A stretch of 29,463 nucleotides of DNA from contig JAPLMK010000097.1 in the NCBI GenBank assembly GCA_026387085.1, positions 1-29,463 on the forward strand, read 5' to 3'. The stretch comes from Candidatus Omnitrophota bacterium (GTDB lineage Bacteria; Ratteibacteria; UBA8468; MWAK01). The first letter of the stretch is position 1, and the number at the start of each line of letters is the position of its first letter. The notes beneath the pieces were generated by a model. The model was not told the DNA's origin. It worked only from the letters and a program-made list of their open reading frames with translations, and made no database searches. The translations under genes and the position numbers were made by a program. Shown here one piece after another: positions 7,192 to 15,731 of the stretch.

Positions 7192-8481
7192 ATGGGGAAG
7201 CGAAATATTATTTTAAGTGCTCTTTTAGTTTATGTTATCTCCTTTTGCGCCGGGTTATCCGACGCAAAAGCGTTCACGCTGGAGGAAGCGGTCCGGGAAG
7301 CCGGAGTGAAAAATATAACTTTGAAACAGGCGGAGGAAAGGGTGCGGATAGCGGAATCCGGCGCGGCCGAAGAGCGCACTTATCTGCTCCCTTCGTTTAA
7401 TTTATCCGGAGAAAATGCTTACCAGCGGGGAGATATTCCCGGCGGTTCCGTGCCACTCAGCTCGACGGAAACGGACGACAATACTCTTTCCCTGTCGGTT
7501 ACCCAGCCCTTATTTACCGGGGGGCGGCTCCTGGGCCAGTACCGGATTTCCAAACTGGCGGTTGATTTTGCCCGTGCCTCCCATGATATCGTTTACCTGG
7601 ACCTGATTCTGAACGTTAAAAGCGCTTACTTTAACGTCCTGCGCCTGGAAAAGGCGGTTAGCGTTTCCCGGGAACTGGTGGATAACCGGAGGCGTCATTC
7701 CTCGGAAGTCGGGAAAAGAGTGCAGGTGGGAGTTTTGCCCAAGGTGGAGCAACTTAAGACCGAGGTAGAATTGGCGCATAGCGAAGACGCGTTGATTCTG
7801 GCGGAGCATGATTTGAAAGCCGCCCAAAGCGGGTTGAACCGTCTTCTGGAGCGACCGTTAGAAACAGAGGTTATTTTGGAAGACGTTCCTTTAAAGATTT
7901 TCTCAGGCGATATAAGCCTGGAATATTACTATACTCAGGCGAAGAAGAACCGGCCGGAACTGAAGGCAGCGGCTATTAAGTTTGATCAGGCGGAGAAAGG
8001 AAAGACGGTGGCCGGCAGCGGATATTTTCCACAAATTTCCCTGCAACTGGCCCGGCAGGAATTTCAAGAGGATGCTTTCCGGTCCGACTGGTCCCGCAAT
8101 GACCAGGCGCTCCTGGTTGTTTCTTACGATATCTGGAATTGGGGCAGAATAAGAGACCGGGTTCGGAAGAGCGCAAGCCAGCTTAATCTGGCTCAGATGG
8201 AACGGTCGGACTTGGAGCGGTCTATCGGCCTGGAAGTCAAAAAAGCTTACCTTGCTGTTGGTTCGGCCCGGGCCCGGATTGAGACGGCTCAAAAGGCAGT
8301 CAGGCAGTCGGAAGAGGTTCTGCGGATACAGAGCATCCGTTTTAAGGAAGGGATGGCGACCAACACGGAAGTTCTGGATGCTGATTTCGCGCTGGCGCAG
8401 GCCAAGACCGATTATTACAATGCGTCTTACGATTATCTTTCCGCGCAGGCGGTTCTGGAGCGGTCAACCGGGCAGAAGTAG
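7192..8481 (+). CDS. TolC-family outer-membrane efflux protein
   Basis: This 429-residue protein has a signal peptide ending at AKA (residue 27) before FTLEEAVREA, the usual N-terminal start of TolC-type proteins. Two similar halves follow, each with long helices rich in Ala/Glu/Arg and a beta segment (PSFNLSGENAYQRG; PQISLQLARQEFQ), then LGLEVKKAYLAVGSARARIETAQKAV-type periplasmic helices, here read as two short matches (IGLEVKKAYL and RIETAQKAV). ERSTGQK ends the protein. It would form a trimeric outer-membrane channel for efflux or type I secretion. No membrane-fusion protein or inner-membrane pump lies next to it, so the substrate is unknown. The start is chosen for the signal peptide; no good ribosome site precedes it. 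Confidence 0.85.
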   Translation: MGKRNIILSALLVYVISFCAGLSDAKAFTLEEAVREAGVKNITLKQAEERVRIAESGAAEERTYLLPSFNLSGENAYQRGDIPGGSVPLSSTETDDNTLSLSVTQPLFTGGRLLGQYRISKLAVDFARASHDIVYLDLILNVKSAYFNVLRLEKAVSVSRELVDNRRRHSSEVGKRVQVGVLPKVEQLKTEVELAHSEDALILAEHDLKAAQSGLNRLLERPLETEVILEDVPLKIFSGDISLEYYYTQAKKNRPELKAAAIKFDQAEKGKTVAGSGYFPQISLQLARQEFQEDAFRSDWSRNDQALLVVSYDIWNWGRIRDRVRKSASQLNLAQMERSDLERSIGLEVKKAYLAVGSARARIETAQKAVRQSEEVLRIQSIRFKEGMATNTEVLDADFALAQAKTDYYNASYDYLSAQAVLERSTGQK

Positions 8482-8491
8482 GGGGTCTAAA

Positions 8492-9202
8492 ATGCTAAAA
8501 AAAAGGTTGTTGGGGGGTATTTTTTTGTTCTTAGGCGTAATTTCTTTTTGGGGTTGCGCCACTGTTTATAACCCGGTGACCGGACGCCAGGAAAAAAGTT
8601 TATATTCTACTCAGGACGAGGTTGTGGTGGGTGAATCGGTGGACCGTCAGGTCAGAAAGGAGTTTAAGCCCAGCAGCGACGCGGATGCGATTAAGCGGGT
8701 TAACGCTTTTGCCGGACCCGGCGGTTATATTTATGTGACGACCGGTCTGTTAAAACTGGTTTCTTCCGATGATGAGCTGGCTTGCGTTCTGGGCCATGAG
8801 ATCGGCCACGTGGCGGCTCGGCACGCCATCAAGCAATTGCAGTCCCGGGTTCTTTATTCCGTTCCGGCCTCACTCATCTTTTACGAAAGTCGATACAGCG
8901 AGATTGAACAGGCGGTCAGCATCGCCTTCAACCTGACCCAGCTTTCTTACAGCCGCAAGGATGAACTTCAGGCCGATACCCTCGGTATGTCTTACGCCCA
9001 GAGGGCCGGTTATAACCCGGCCGGCATGGTATCATTTTTGCGGAAATTGGGCGAGATTGAACAGAAGGAACCGCGCCTGATTATCGTTCCTTTAAGCACC
9101 CATCCGGTTACTTCAATCCGGCTGGAAAATGCCATTGCCTGGATCGGGAAACAATGGAAATCAGCCCGGGCGCTTTCCGCAGAAAACAGAACGCATGATT
9201 AA
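8492..9202 (+). CDS. M48-family zinc metalloprotease, probable lipoprotein
   Basis: The ATG at 8492, 10 bp after the tolC-like stop, gives 236 residues starting with a hydrophobic signal and a C at about residue 22 in SFWGCATVYNPVTG. The cysteine context is a poor but plausible lipobox. The zinc site is HEIGH (102-106), with the third ligand E158 in SRKDELQAD, as in the M48 family. The ending contains STHPVTSIRLENA, the usual M48 'HP...R' motif. Homologues of this kind (BepA/LoiP-like) degrade misfolded outer-membrane proteins in the periplasm. That fits a neighbour encoding an outer-membrane channel, but the functional link is inferred. Confidence 0.85.
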   Translation: MLKKRLLGGIFLFLGVISFWGCATVYNPVTGRQEKSLYSTQDEVVVGESVDRQVRKEFKPSSDADAIKRVNAFAGPGGYIYVTTGLLKLVSSDDELACVLGHEIGHVAARHAIKQLQSRVLYSVPASLIFYESRYSEIEQAVSIAFNLTQLSYSRKDELQADTLGMSYAQRAGYNPAGMVSFLRKLGEIEQKEPRLIIVPLSTHPVTSIRLENAIAWIGKQWKSARALSAENRTHD

Positions 9203-10079
9203 TCAGGCAGAACGTTACCTTCTCGGGCGTAAAAACACGCTGGTCGCCCTGGCGATTAATATCGGTCTTTTTGTTCTTAAGATGTTTGCCGGAGTCCTGG
9301 GGCGCAGCCAGGCGATGGTGACCGACGCGTTTGAAACCCTGGCCGACATCGTGGCGACTTTTGTCGTTCTCTTTGGTTTGAAAATAGCCGCCCGCCCCAA
9401 GGATATAGACCATCCTTACGGTCACGGTAAGTTTGAAACTATGGCCGCGGCGGTCTGCACGATCTTCCTTCTGGTCTTCGGTTTCTCGTTTATGTACCGC
9501 GGTGTTTTCAGCGCTTTAACCCATTACCGGACCATACCAACCTTCCTGCCTTTGATTGCCGCGGTCTTTTCCGTTGTTTTCAAGGAAGGGCTTTATCGTT
9601 ATACGATCCGGGTGGGCCGCCGGATTAACAGCCCGGCTTTAATTGCCAACGCCTGGCACCACCGCTCCGACGCCCTTTCTTCCATTCCGACATTTCTGGG
9701 CATTCTGGGCGCCCGGCTCGGTTTTCCTTTTATGGACCCGCTGGCCGCCGCCGTTACTTCAATCTTCATCCTGCGCATCGGCCTGGATATCGGACAGGGT
9801 GTTTTCGCGGAATTAGTTGAGAGTTCGGTGGATGAACCGACGTTGAAGCAGATCCAGGCGGTGGTCTCTTCCGTTAAGGACGTGCGCCGCGTGCACGATT
9901 TGGCTGCCCGACGGCTCGGACCGGATATCCTGGTGGAGATGCATATCCTGGTGGAGGGAAACTTAAGCGTTCAGAAGGGCCACCAGATTGCCGATGAGGT
10001 GGAACATCACTTAAAACAGCAGGTGCCCGGTGTTTCCCGCGTTACCATTCACGTTGACCCGATTGGCCGTATTACTTGA
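9195..10079 (+). CDS. Cation diffusion facilitator (CDF) family divalent metal transporter
   Basis: From the ATG at 9195, which overlaps the M48 stop by 8 bp, the protein is 294 residues with five to six transmembrane helices and a C-terminal cytoplasmic ferredoxin-like domain (from about residue 210). The metal site can be read: D44 and D51 in helix 2 (VTDAFETLAD) and H155-x3-D159 in helix 5 (NAWHHRSDALSS). HPYGHGKFE in the second cytoplasmic loop is a family hallmark. The protein exports divalent metal (Zn, Mn, Fe or Co) by proton antiport across the inner membrane. E47 replaces the His seen in many family members, so the metal cannot be named. Translation is probably coupled to the M48 gene. 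Confidence 0.88.
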   Translation: MINQAERYLLGRKNTLVALAINIGLFVLKMFAGVLGRSQAMVTDAFETLADIVATFVVLFGLKIAARPKDIDHPYGHGKFETMAAAVCTIFLLVFGFSFMYRGVFSALTHYRTIPTFLPLIAAVFSVVFKEGLYRYTIRVGRRINSPALIANAWHHRSDALSSIPTFLGILGARLGFPFMDPLAAAVTSIFILRIGLDIGQGVFAELVESSVDEPTLKQIQAVVSSVKDVRRVHDLAARRLGPDILVEMHILVEGNLSVQKGHQIADEVEHHLKQQVPGVSRVTIHVDPIGRIT

Positions 10080-10081
10080 AA

Positions 10082-10176
10082 TACAAAATTCAAAATGTAA
10101 ATTGTAAAATGTAAAATTATTGATTTCCTGTCCGTTCATTTTGCAATTTGAAATTTGCAATTTGCATTTTGCAATA
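10082..10176. repeat. AT-rich imperfect inverted repeat (family E) before xseA
   Basis: The left part (CAAAATTCAAAATGTAAATT and onward) is largely the reverse complement of the right part (AATTTGAAATTTGCAATTTG and onward), with a spacer of about 20 bp. Short A/T-rich units recur within each arm. It fills most of the 148-bp gap between the CDF gene and xseA. No promoter is confidently visible in that gap. Confidence 0.7.
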
Positions 10177-10227
10177 AAAGTATAAATTCTATCATTAACG
10201 TTAAAATAGGAAAAGATCTATTTATCG

Positions 10228-11433
10228 ATGGATAAAATCTATTCCGTTACGGAGTTGAGCGGCGAGATTAAATATCTGCTGGAGACCGGTTTCTCTTACG
10301 TCTGGGTTGAAGGTGAAATTTCTTCGCTGCGGCAGCCGATTTCCGGTCATGTTTACTTTAATCTTAAAGATGCCGAGAGTCAGATACGGGTTGTGCTTTT
10401 TCGTAACGTAGCCGGCGGTTTAAAGTTTAAACTGGAGGACGGTGTAAATGTTATCCTGGCCGGCCGGGTTTCCGCTTACCAGAGCCGCAGCGAATATCAG
10501 GTTATCGGACAGAAGATTGAGCCCCGAGGTTTGGGTGCTCTCCAGATTGCTTTTGAGGAGTTAAAGAAAAGGTTGGCGGCTGAGGGTCTTTTCGCGCCGG
10601 AGCGCAAGAGACCTATCCCGTACCTTATCCGGCGCCTGGCCGTAGTAACGTCGCCCACCGGCGCTGCCGTCCGCGACATCTTGCAGGTTCTTCAGCGTCG
10701 CAATCCGGCGATTGAGGTTGTTATCTATCCGGCCCTGGTCCAGGGTAAAGAGGCTGCCGCGGAGATAGTCAAAGGCATCCGGGAGTTTAACCGCCTGGCT
10801 GGTTTTGACGCGATAATTCTGGCCCGGGGCGGCGGAAGTTTAGAAGACCTGTGGGCCTTTAATGAAGAAGCGGTTGCCCGGGCAATTGCCGGTTCGACTA
10901 TTCCGATAATTTCCGCAATCGGCCACGAAGTTGATTATACTATCAGTGATTTTGTGGCCGACCTGCGCGCTCCGACTCCGTCTGCCGCCGCGGAAATTAT
11001 CTCCCTGCACCGGGAGGAGACATTTGCCCGGGTGGCAACCTATTTTCAGCGGATGGCTTATCTGGTCAGAAACCAACTGCAGGAAGGAAGCCGCCGCCTG
11101 GAAACCGTCAAGGGCCGTTACGGGTTTCAGCGCCCTGCGGACCTGCTTTCAACTTTTGGCCAGCGGATAGATGAACTCTCCGAACGGATGGCCCGTTCTG
11201 AAAATTCCCTGCTGGATAAATTTCGCAAAAGATGGGAAGCGCTGGGCCGCCAGCTTTCCGGGCTCTCGCCCCTGGCGGTTTTGGAGCGCGGTTACAGCAT
11301 CACGCTCGCTTATCCGGAAGGAAAGGTGGTTAAGGATGCGGAAAGCGTTGATTTGGACCAGGTGATTCTTACCCGATTAGCCAAAGGAAGGTTAATCAGC
11401 CGCATCACGGAAAAGAAGAATGATGGAATATAG
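10228..11433 (+). CDS. xseA: Exodeoxyribonuclease VII large subunit
   Basis: XseA with XseB degrades single-stranded DNA in both directions in repair. The 401-residue protein opens with the OB-fold domain (YVWVEGEISSLRQPISGHVY, then FNLKDAESQIRVVLFR) and continues with the catalytic domain: TSPTGAAVRDIL (about 147-158), LARGGGSLEDLWAFNEE (about 198-214), and ISAIGHEVDYTISDFVADLR followed by APTPSAAAE. A coiled-coil region and the short C-terminal barrel with LERGYSI end the protein. All expected segments are present, and it is slightly shorter than the E. coli protein. No xseB follows; instead the stop overlaps the next gene by 14 bp. The nearest AGGA to the ATG is about 20 bp upstream, too far to be a normal ribosome site. 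Confidence 0.95.
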   Translation: MDKIYSVTELSGEIKYLLETGFSYVWVEGEISSLRQPISGHVYFNLKDAESQIRVVLFRNVAGGLKFKLEDGVNVILAGRVSAYQSRSEYQVIGQKIEPRGLGALQIAFEELKKRLAAEGLFAPERKRPIPYLIRRLAVVTSPTGAAVRDILQVLQRRNPAIEVVIYPALVQGKEAAAEIVKGIREFNRLAGFDAIILARGGGSLEDLWAFNEEAVARAIAGSTIPIISAIGHEVDYTISDFVADLRAPTPSAAAEIISLHREETFARVATYFQRMAYLVRNQLQEGSRRLETVKGRYGFQRPADLLSTFGQRIDELSERMARSENSLLDKFRKRWEALGRQLSGLSPLAVLERGYSITLAYPEGKVVKDAESVDLDQVILTRLAKGRLISRITEKKNDGI

Positions 11434-12511
11434 ACCGGATTTTGAAGAATTAAAGCCCTATTTTCAGGCGTGGTGGAACGGTGATGCCCTGGACCGGGTA
11501 GCGCTTTGGGTAACCGCGCCCCGGAAAGGTCCGGTTTTCCTGGAATCGGCCGATAAGTGGATTACACCAAAGGTGGTTTTTCGGGAAGCGCCGGAACGCA
11601 TCCTTGATTATTTTGAGGATTACTGCCGTGGTACTTTCTTTGGAGGTCTGGCCGTTCCGGTCTTCTGGCCTAATTTCGGTCCGGATGTTTTTTCGGCTTT
11701 TCTGGGAACAGAACTGAACTTTTCCGAAGATTCAAATGAAACCTCCTGGATAAATTGGTCGCAAAATCCCCTCACCGATTACAAAAATCTTTCCTGCCTG
11801 GAGATTAAGGATTCAAACGCTATTTACCAAAAAAACCTGGAATTGACCCGCCTGGGAATTGAGCGGGGTCAAGGAAAGTTCCTGGTAGCACCGACCGACC
11901 TGCACGGCGGTTTTGACAGTTTGGCGGTTTTAAGGGGCGGGCCGGATAAGGCCGCTTTGGACCTGGTTGAAAACCCGGCAGGGGTCAAGGAAGCAATGAA
12001 ACTGCTCTACCGTGTTTGGCAAAAAATATATGATGATTGCTATCAAATCGTGAACGGAAACCAGGATGGCACCGCGTGCTCCTGGACTAATTTATGGGCG
12101 CCCGGAAAGTCATATCCGGTTCAGAATGATTTCTCCTGCCTTGTCTCGGCCGGAATGTACCGGGAATTTTTCCTGGAGGAACTCTTAAGTGAGATAGAAT
12201 ATCTGGATTATTCCATTTACCACCTGGACGGCGTTGAAGCCCTGCAGCACCTTGACCTTCTTCTGGAAATACCGAAATTGAATGCGATTCAATGGGTAAG
12301 CGGAGCCAAGTTTGCCAAGGAAGGTATCAGCCGCTGGTTCCCGCTCTATCAGAAGATTCAGGCGAAAAAGAAGTCTATTGTTGTTTATCCCACCGTGGAA
12401 GAGATTCCGCTAGTTTTGAAAAATCTGAAACCGGAAGGCCTGCTTATTCAGGTTTGTTGTTCCAGCGAGGATGAAGCCCGGTCGGTTATGGCGCAGTTGG
12501 ACTGGGGTTAG
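11420..12511 (+). CDS. UroD/corrinoid methyltransferase-superfamily protein, function unknown
   Basis: This is a 363-residue soluble protein (362 if started at the second ATG). Its overall pattern matches the uroporphyrinogen-decarboxylase superfamily, which includes the MtaA/MtbA methyl-cobamide:CoM methyltransferases. The cues are a WWNGDALDRV start, the central SWTNLWAPGKSYPVQNDF, and YREFFLEELLSEIEYLDYSIYHLDG. H268-x-D270 and C346 (QVCCSS) sit at about the spacing of the HxC...C zinc ligands of MtaA, with Asp replacing one Cys, so a zinc site is possible. It lacks the arginines and context of true heme-pathway UroD: no hem genes are nearby. It overlaps xseA by 14 bp and probably shares its transcript. 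No reaction is assigned. Confidence 0.6.
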   Translation: MMEYRPDFEELKPYFQAWWNGDALDRVALWVTAPRKGPVFLESADKWITPKVVFREAPERILDYFEDYCRGTFFGGLAVPVFWPNFGPDVFSAFLGTELNFSEDSNETSWINWSQNPLTDYKNLSCLEIKDSNAIYQKNLELTRLGIERGQGKFLVAPTDLHGGFDSLAVLRGGPDKAALDLVENPAGVKEAMKLLYRVWQKIYDDCYQIVNGNQDGTACSWTNLWAPGKSYPVQNDFSCLVSAGMYREFFLEELLSEIEYLDYSIYHLDGVEALQHLDLLLEIPKLNAIQWVSGAKFAKEGISRWFPLYQKIQAKKKSIVVYPTVEEIPLVLKNLKPEGLLIQVCCSSEDEARSVMAQLDWG

Positions 12512-13790
12512 ATTTTTCCCGGTAGTATTCCGCTTTTTTGGTGTCGCCTAACCTTTGGTATAGTTCTGCCAGGTGCTGGTAAATTTCCGGATCCGGTTCC
12601 AGGCGGATTGCTTTCAAGAGGTAATAGCGGGCGAAGGAAAAGTTACCTTTTTTAAAGTAAAGCCAGCCCAAACTATCAAGGTAGGCGCCGTTTTCCGGTT
12701 CCAGGCGTACCGCTTCTTTGATTAATTGTTCGGCTTCCCCCAGTTTTTCTCCCCGCTCCACCAGGGTGTATCCCAGGTAGTTAAGCGCTTCGTCATTTTC
12801 CGGGTCCTGGCTGATCGCTTTGTATAATTGTTCGGTCGCTTCCGTGTCCCGCTTTAAATCATCCAGGGTCAGCGCCAGGTAAAACCTGGTGCGGGGGTCG
12901 TCTCTTAAGTCCAGCGCCTGTTGGAAAACAAGAAGGGCTTTTTCCGGTTCTTTATTTTGGCGGTAGACAAAACCGAGTAACCTTAAAAGTTCGTCATTTT
13001 TGGGGTTGGCAATCTTTTCGAGATGAGCCCCGGCTTCCGTCCATTTGTTCTCCTCGAGGCATATCCGGGCCAGATTGAAGAGGGTCCCCTGGTCCAGAGG
13101 CGCCATTTCCAGAATCTGGCGGTAATTTTCTTTGGCGGCGGCGCGGTTGCCGGTTTCCCAGTAAATTTTAGCCAAGAGCGCCCGGGCCGGAATGAAATTA
13201 GGCATCAAGCCGGTTGCTTTAATTAAATACGATTGAGCTGACCGGTAATCTTTTTGCTGCGCCAGAAGAACGGCGTAGTTATAAAGGATGATCGGATTGT
13301 CGGGCAGGAATTTAAGTATTTGCCGGTAGGTATTCAGGGCGGCATCAGTGAGTCCGGCGCTCGTATAAAGGTCGGCCAGCAGGAGGTAGGCCTCTTTTTC
13401 GTCCGGAGAATTTTTGATGAGCGTTTCGTACTGGAGCCGGGCAAGCGTATTTTTTTTCAGGCGCAGATAGGCAAGGCCGAGCCCGTAGTAAACTTCCTTG
13501 TTTCCCGGGTTGAGCGATTTTGCCCGGTTGTAGGCGGTAACCGCTTCTTGGAATTTATTTTCCTGAAGATAAATCTTGGCTAACGCATTCCAGATGTTGC
13601 TGCTTCTGGGGTCAAGCCGGCTGGCGTCTTCCAGATATGACTCCGCCAGGGAAAGGTCACCTTCCCCGGCGGCAGTTATCCCTTTCAGGTAAGCGGAATA
13701 AGAGTCCTCTCCCGATGCTCGCGCCGGGCATAACAGGAAAAAAAATGCCAGGCCAGTCAGGAATAAAGACCGGCAGATAATTTTTGCCAT
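12486..13790 (-). CDS. Exported tetratricopeptide-repeat protein
   Basis: The 434-residue protein has a signal peptide (hydrophobic core LFLTGLAFFFLL, likely cleavage after ARA near residue 26) followed by about eleven to twelve TPR units to the C terminus. Typical repeats read WNALAKIYLQENKFQEAVTA, YGLGLAYLRLKKNTLARLQY and LDSLGWLYFKKGNFSFARYY. It is probably a periplasmic or lipoprotein-like scaffold. TPR proteins of this kind often serve in secretion, pilus or envelope assembly, but no partner is encoded next to it. Its 3' end overlaps the convergent UroD-like gene by 26 bp. The COX24-type gene lies 33 bp upstream on the same strand and may be cotranscribed. Confidence 0.85.
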   Translation of the reverse strand: MAKIICRSLFLTGLAFFFLLCPARASGEDSYSAYLKGITAAGEGDLSLAESYLEDASRLDPRSSNIWNALAKIYLQENKFQEAVTAYNRAKSLNPGNKEVYYGLGLAYLRLKKNTLARLQYETLIKNSPDEKEAYLLLADLYTSAGLTDAALNTYRQILKFLPDNPIILYNYAVLLAQQKDYRSAQSYLIKATGLMPNFIPARALLAKIYWETGNRAAAKENYRQILEMAPLDQGTLFNLARICLEENKWTEAGAHLEKIANPKNDELLRLLGFVYRQNKEPEKALLVFQQALDLRDDPRTRFYLALTLDDLKRDTEATEQLYKAISQDPENDEALNYLGYTLVERGEKLGEAEQLIKEAVRLEPENGAYLDSLGWLYFKKGNFSFARYYLLKAIRLEPDPEIYQHLAELYQRLGDTKKAEYYREKSNPSPTAP

Positions 13791-13823
13791 TATTGTTGCG
13801 TGATTTTCCCTGATTAACGTTCT

Positions 13824-13910
13824 TTATTTCTTATGTCGGTCGCGGCGAAGGCGCTTCTTTCTTTTATGCTTCGCCATCTTAGCGCGTTTACGTTTTTTTC
13901 CGCAAGGCAT
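13824..13910 (-). CDS. 28-residue AURKAIP1/COX24-domain (ribosome-associated) protein
   Basis: The tiny, highly basic product begins MPCGKKRKRAKMAKHKRKK and ends in RHKK. It matches the bacterial AURKAIP1/COX24 family (related to mitochondrial mS38 and mycobacterial bS22), whose members bind the small ribosomal subunit. A perfect GGAGG lies 5 bp before the ATG, stronger evidence than length. It lies between the hisG terminal repeat and the TPR gene on the same strand. It is below the size threshold of most gene finders. Ribosomal binding is inferred from the family. Confidence 0.85.
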   Translation of the reverse strand: MPCGKKRKRAKMAKHKRKKRLRRDRHKK

Positions 13911-13930
13911 TAAAACCTCCGTTAACTGCC

Positions 13931-14025
13931 GTAAATGGTGAATAGTGAATTGTGAATGGTAACCGTGTAAGATTTAAAGCAGCAATCTTTTACCGTTAAC
14001 CATTCACCGTTTACTATTTACTGTT
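13931..14025. repeat. Imperfect inverted repeat (family F) between hisG and the COX24-type gene
   Basis: The left arm contains GGTGAATAGTGAATTGTGAA and the right arm ACCATTCACCGTTTACTATT. They are imperfect reverse complements separated by about 25 bp. Short GTGAATAGT-like units repeat inside each arm. It ends directly against the hisG stop codon, so hisG transcripts would end in or pass through a long hairpin. Confidence 0.75.
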
Positions 14026-14916
14026 TTAAAACACGACGCGGTTTAGCGGATATTCCACGATACCCTCCGCGCCGGCTTTTTTCAACTTTGGGATAAGAGA
14101 TGTTACTTCGTCACGCTTGCAAATGACTTCCAGGGCGCACCAGCCCGGTTCCGTGAGCTTGGAAATAGTCGGCCTTTTCAGCGCCGGCAGGACGCTGAAT
14201 ATTTTCTTCAGATTTGCTTCGTTCGCGTTTAATTTGAGACCGACCAACTCTTCCGCGTTCAAAGCCGCCCGAAGCAGGAGACTTACATACTCAATCTTCT
14301 TTTTCTTCCAGGGGTCGGTCAGGGCCTTCGGGTTGGCTATCAGCCGGGTGGTTGAGGTTAAGAGCGTATCTATTATTTTCAGGTTATGCGCCCGGATGGT
14401 TGCGCCTGATTCGGTTAGTTCCGCAATCGCGTCACATAGTTTACCCGCCTTAATTTCGGTGGCGCCCCATGAGAATTCAACTTCCGCCTTGACGCCTTTT
14501 CGCTTGAGATAATCCCGGGTAACCCGGACTAATTCGGTAGCGATGCGTTTTCCCTCTAAATCTTTGACGCTTTTAATTCCGGATTCTTCCGGCACCGCCA
14601 GGACCAGCTGGACGGCTCCGAGCCCGCTTTTAGCATAGGAAAATTCCGCTACTTCTTTTACCCGGGCGCCGGTTTCCATAATCCAGTCTTTACCGGTCAG
14701 GCCGAGGTCAAGGTTACCCTTTTCGACGTAAACGGGTATTTCCTGGGCCCGGATTAACATTATTTCCAGTTCTTTATCGTCTGATACCAGATAATAAGCG
14801 CGCGGTTTACCGTAAAGATTGATTCCGGCTTTCTGGAAGAGCCGTTTGGTGGTTTCCTCCAGGCTTCCTTTGGGCAGTCCGATTACCAGTTTTTTTTCTT
14901 TATTTTGTTTTTTCAT
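14026..14916 (-). CDS. hisG: ATP phosphoribosyltransferase, long (HisG_L) form
   Basis: This enzyme condenses ATP with PRPP, the first step of histidine synthesis. The 296 residues contain VIGLPKGSLEE at the N terminus, PVYVEKGNLDLGLTGKDWI (about 61-79) and ELTESGATIRAHNLKII (PRPP-binding loop region). The C-terminal part of about 80 residues, ending IVEYPLNRVVF, is the ACT-like regulatory domain of the long form. The enzyme is therefore expected to be a histidine-inhibited hexamer that needs no HisZ. No other his genes are near; it follows accA by 8 bp with a weak ribosome site. Confidence 0.95.
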   Translation of the reverse strand: MKKQNKEKKLVIGLPKGSLEETTKRLFQKAGINLYGKPRAYYLVSDDKELEIMLIRAQEIPVYVEKGNLDLGLTGKDWIMETGARVKEVAEFSYAKSGLGAVQLVLAVPEESGIKSVKDLEGKRIATELVRVTRDYLKRKGVKAEVEFSWGATEIKAGKLCDAIAELTESGATIRAHNLKIIDTLLTSTTRLIANPKALTDPWKKKKIEYVSLLLRAALNAEELVGLKLNANEANLKKIFSVLPALKRPTISKLTEPGWCALEVICKRDEVTSLIPKLKKAGAEGIVEYPLNRVVF

Positions 14917-14924
14917 TTTTATGT

Positions 14925-15731
14925 TTATTCTTTAAAAGACCCGATACGCCGGTACTTTTCGTAACGCTGGCTCAGCAATTGTTCCACGGGTAATTCTTTT
15001 AATTGTTCCAAGTTTATTTTAAGCGCCTGCGCCACCTTTTCGATGGTAGTTTTCGGGTCAAGGTGGGCGCCGCCGGGTGGTTCCGGGATGATTTCGTCAA
15101 TAATCTTGAATTCCAAAAGGTCCGAAGCGGTTAATTTCAGGGCCCGGGCCGCTTCTTCTTTCGCCTCCTGTTTTTTCCAGAGAATGGCGGCGCAACCCTC
15201 CGGAGAAATTACCGAATAGACGCTGTTTTCCAACATCAGAACCCGGTCGGATACGGCGATGCCGAGCGCTCCGCCGCTTCCGCCTTCGCCAAGTATTACC
15301 GTAATAATCGGTGTGCGCATGGTTGACATCGCCATCAGGTTTTGCGCTATGGCCGCCGCCTGATTTCGTTCTTCGGCTTCCATCCCCGGATGGGCGCCCG
15401 GTGTATCCACCAAGCTGATTACCGGAAAGTGGAATTTTTCACCCAGTTTCATCAGGCGCCGGGTCTTCTGGTATCCTTCCGGGTGGGCCATTCCGAAATT
15501 GAGCCGGATATTTTCCTTTGTTTCCCGGCCTTTTTGATGCCCGAAGATTATGACCGTACTTCCGTTGAATTTTCCGATTCCGCCGATCAGGGCCGGGTCG
15601 TCCGCGAAATAACGGTCACCGCGCAACTCTACGAAATCAGTGATTAAACTATCAATGTAATCCCGGGTGTGAGGCCGGTTGGGCTCGCGCGCTAATTGTA
15701 CCTTCTGCCAGGGCGTCAGTTCTTCATTCAT
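14925..15731 (-). CDS. accA: Acetyl-CoA carboxylase carboxyltransferase subunit alpha, short N terminus
   Basis: AccA with AccD transfers the carboxyl group from carboxy-biotin to acetyl-CoA, making malonyl-CoA for fatty-acid synthesis. Family motifs are clear: WQKVQLAREPNRPHT, GHQKGRETKENI, FGMAHPEGY, VDTPGAHPG, GEGGSGGALGI, SVISPEGCAAILWK and IIPEPPGGAH. The ATG at 15731 overlaps the gatC stop by 8 bp and gives 268 residues, about 50 fewer than E. coli AccA: the N-terminal helical extension is missing. An upstream in-frame start at 15812 would lie inside gatC and adds sequence unlike the family. accD is not in the window. Confidence 0.92.
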   Translation of the reverse strand: MNEELTPWQKVQLAREPNRPHTRDYIDSLITDFVELRGDRYFADDPALIGGIGKFNGSTVIIFGHQKGRETKENIRLNFGMAHPEGYQKTRRLMKLGEKFHFPVISLVDTPGAHPGMEAEERNQAAAIAQNLMAMSTMRTPIITVILGEGGSGGALGIAVSDRVLMLENSVYSVISPEGCAAILWKKQEAKEEAARALKLTASDLLEFKIIDEIIPEPPGGAHLDPKTTIEKVAQALKINLEQLKELPVEQLLSQRYEKYRRIGSFKE

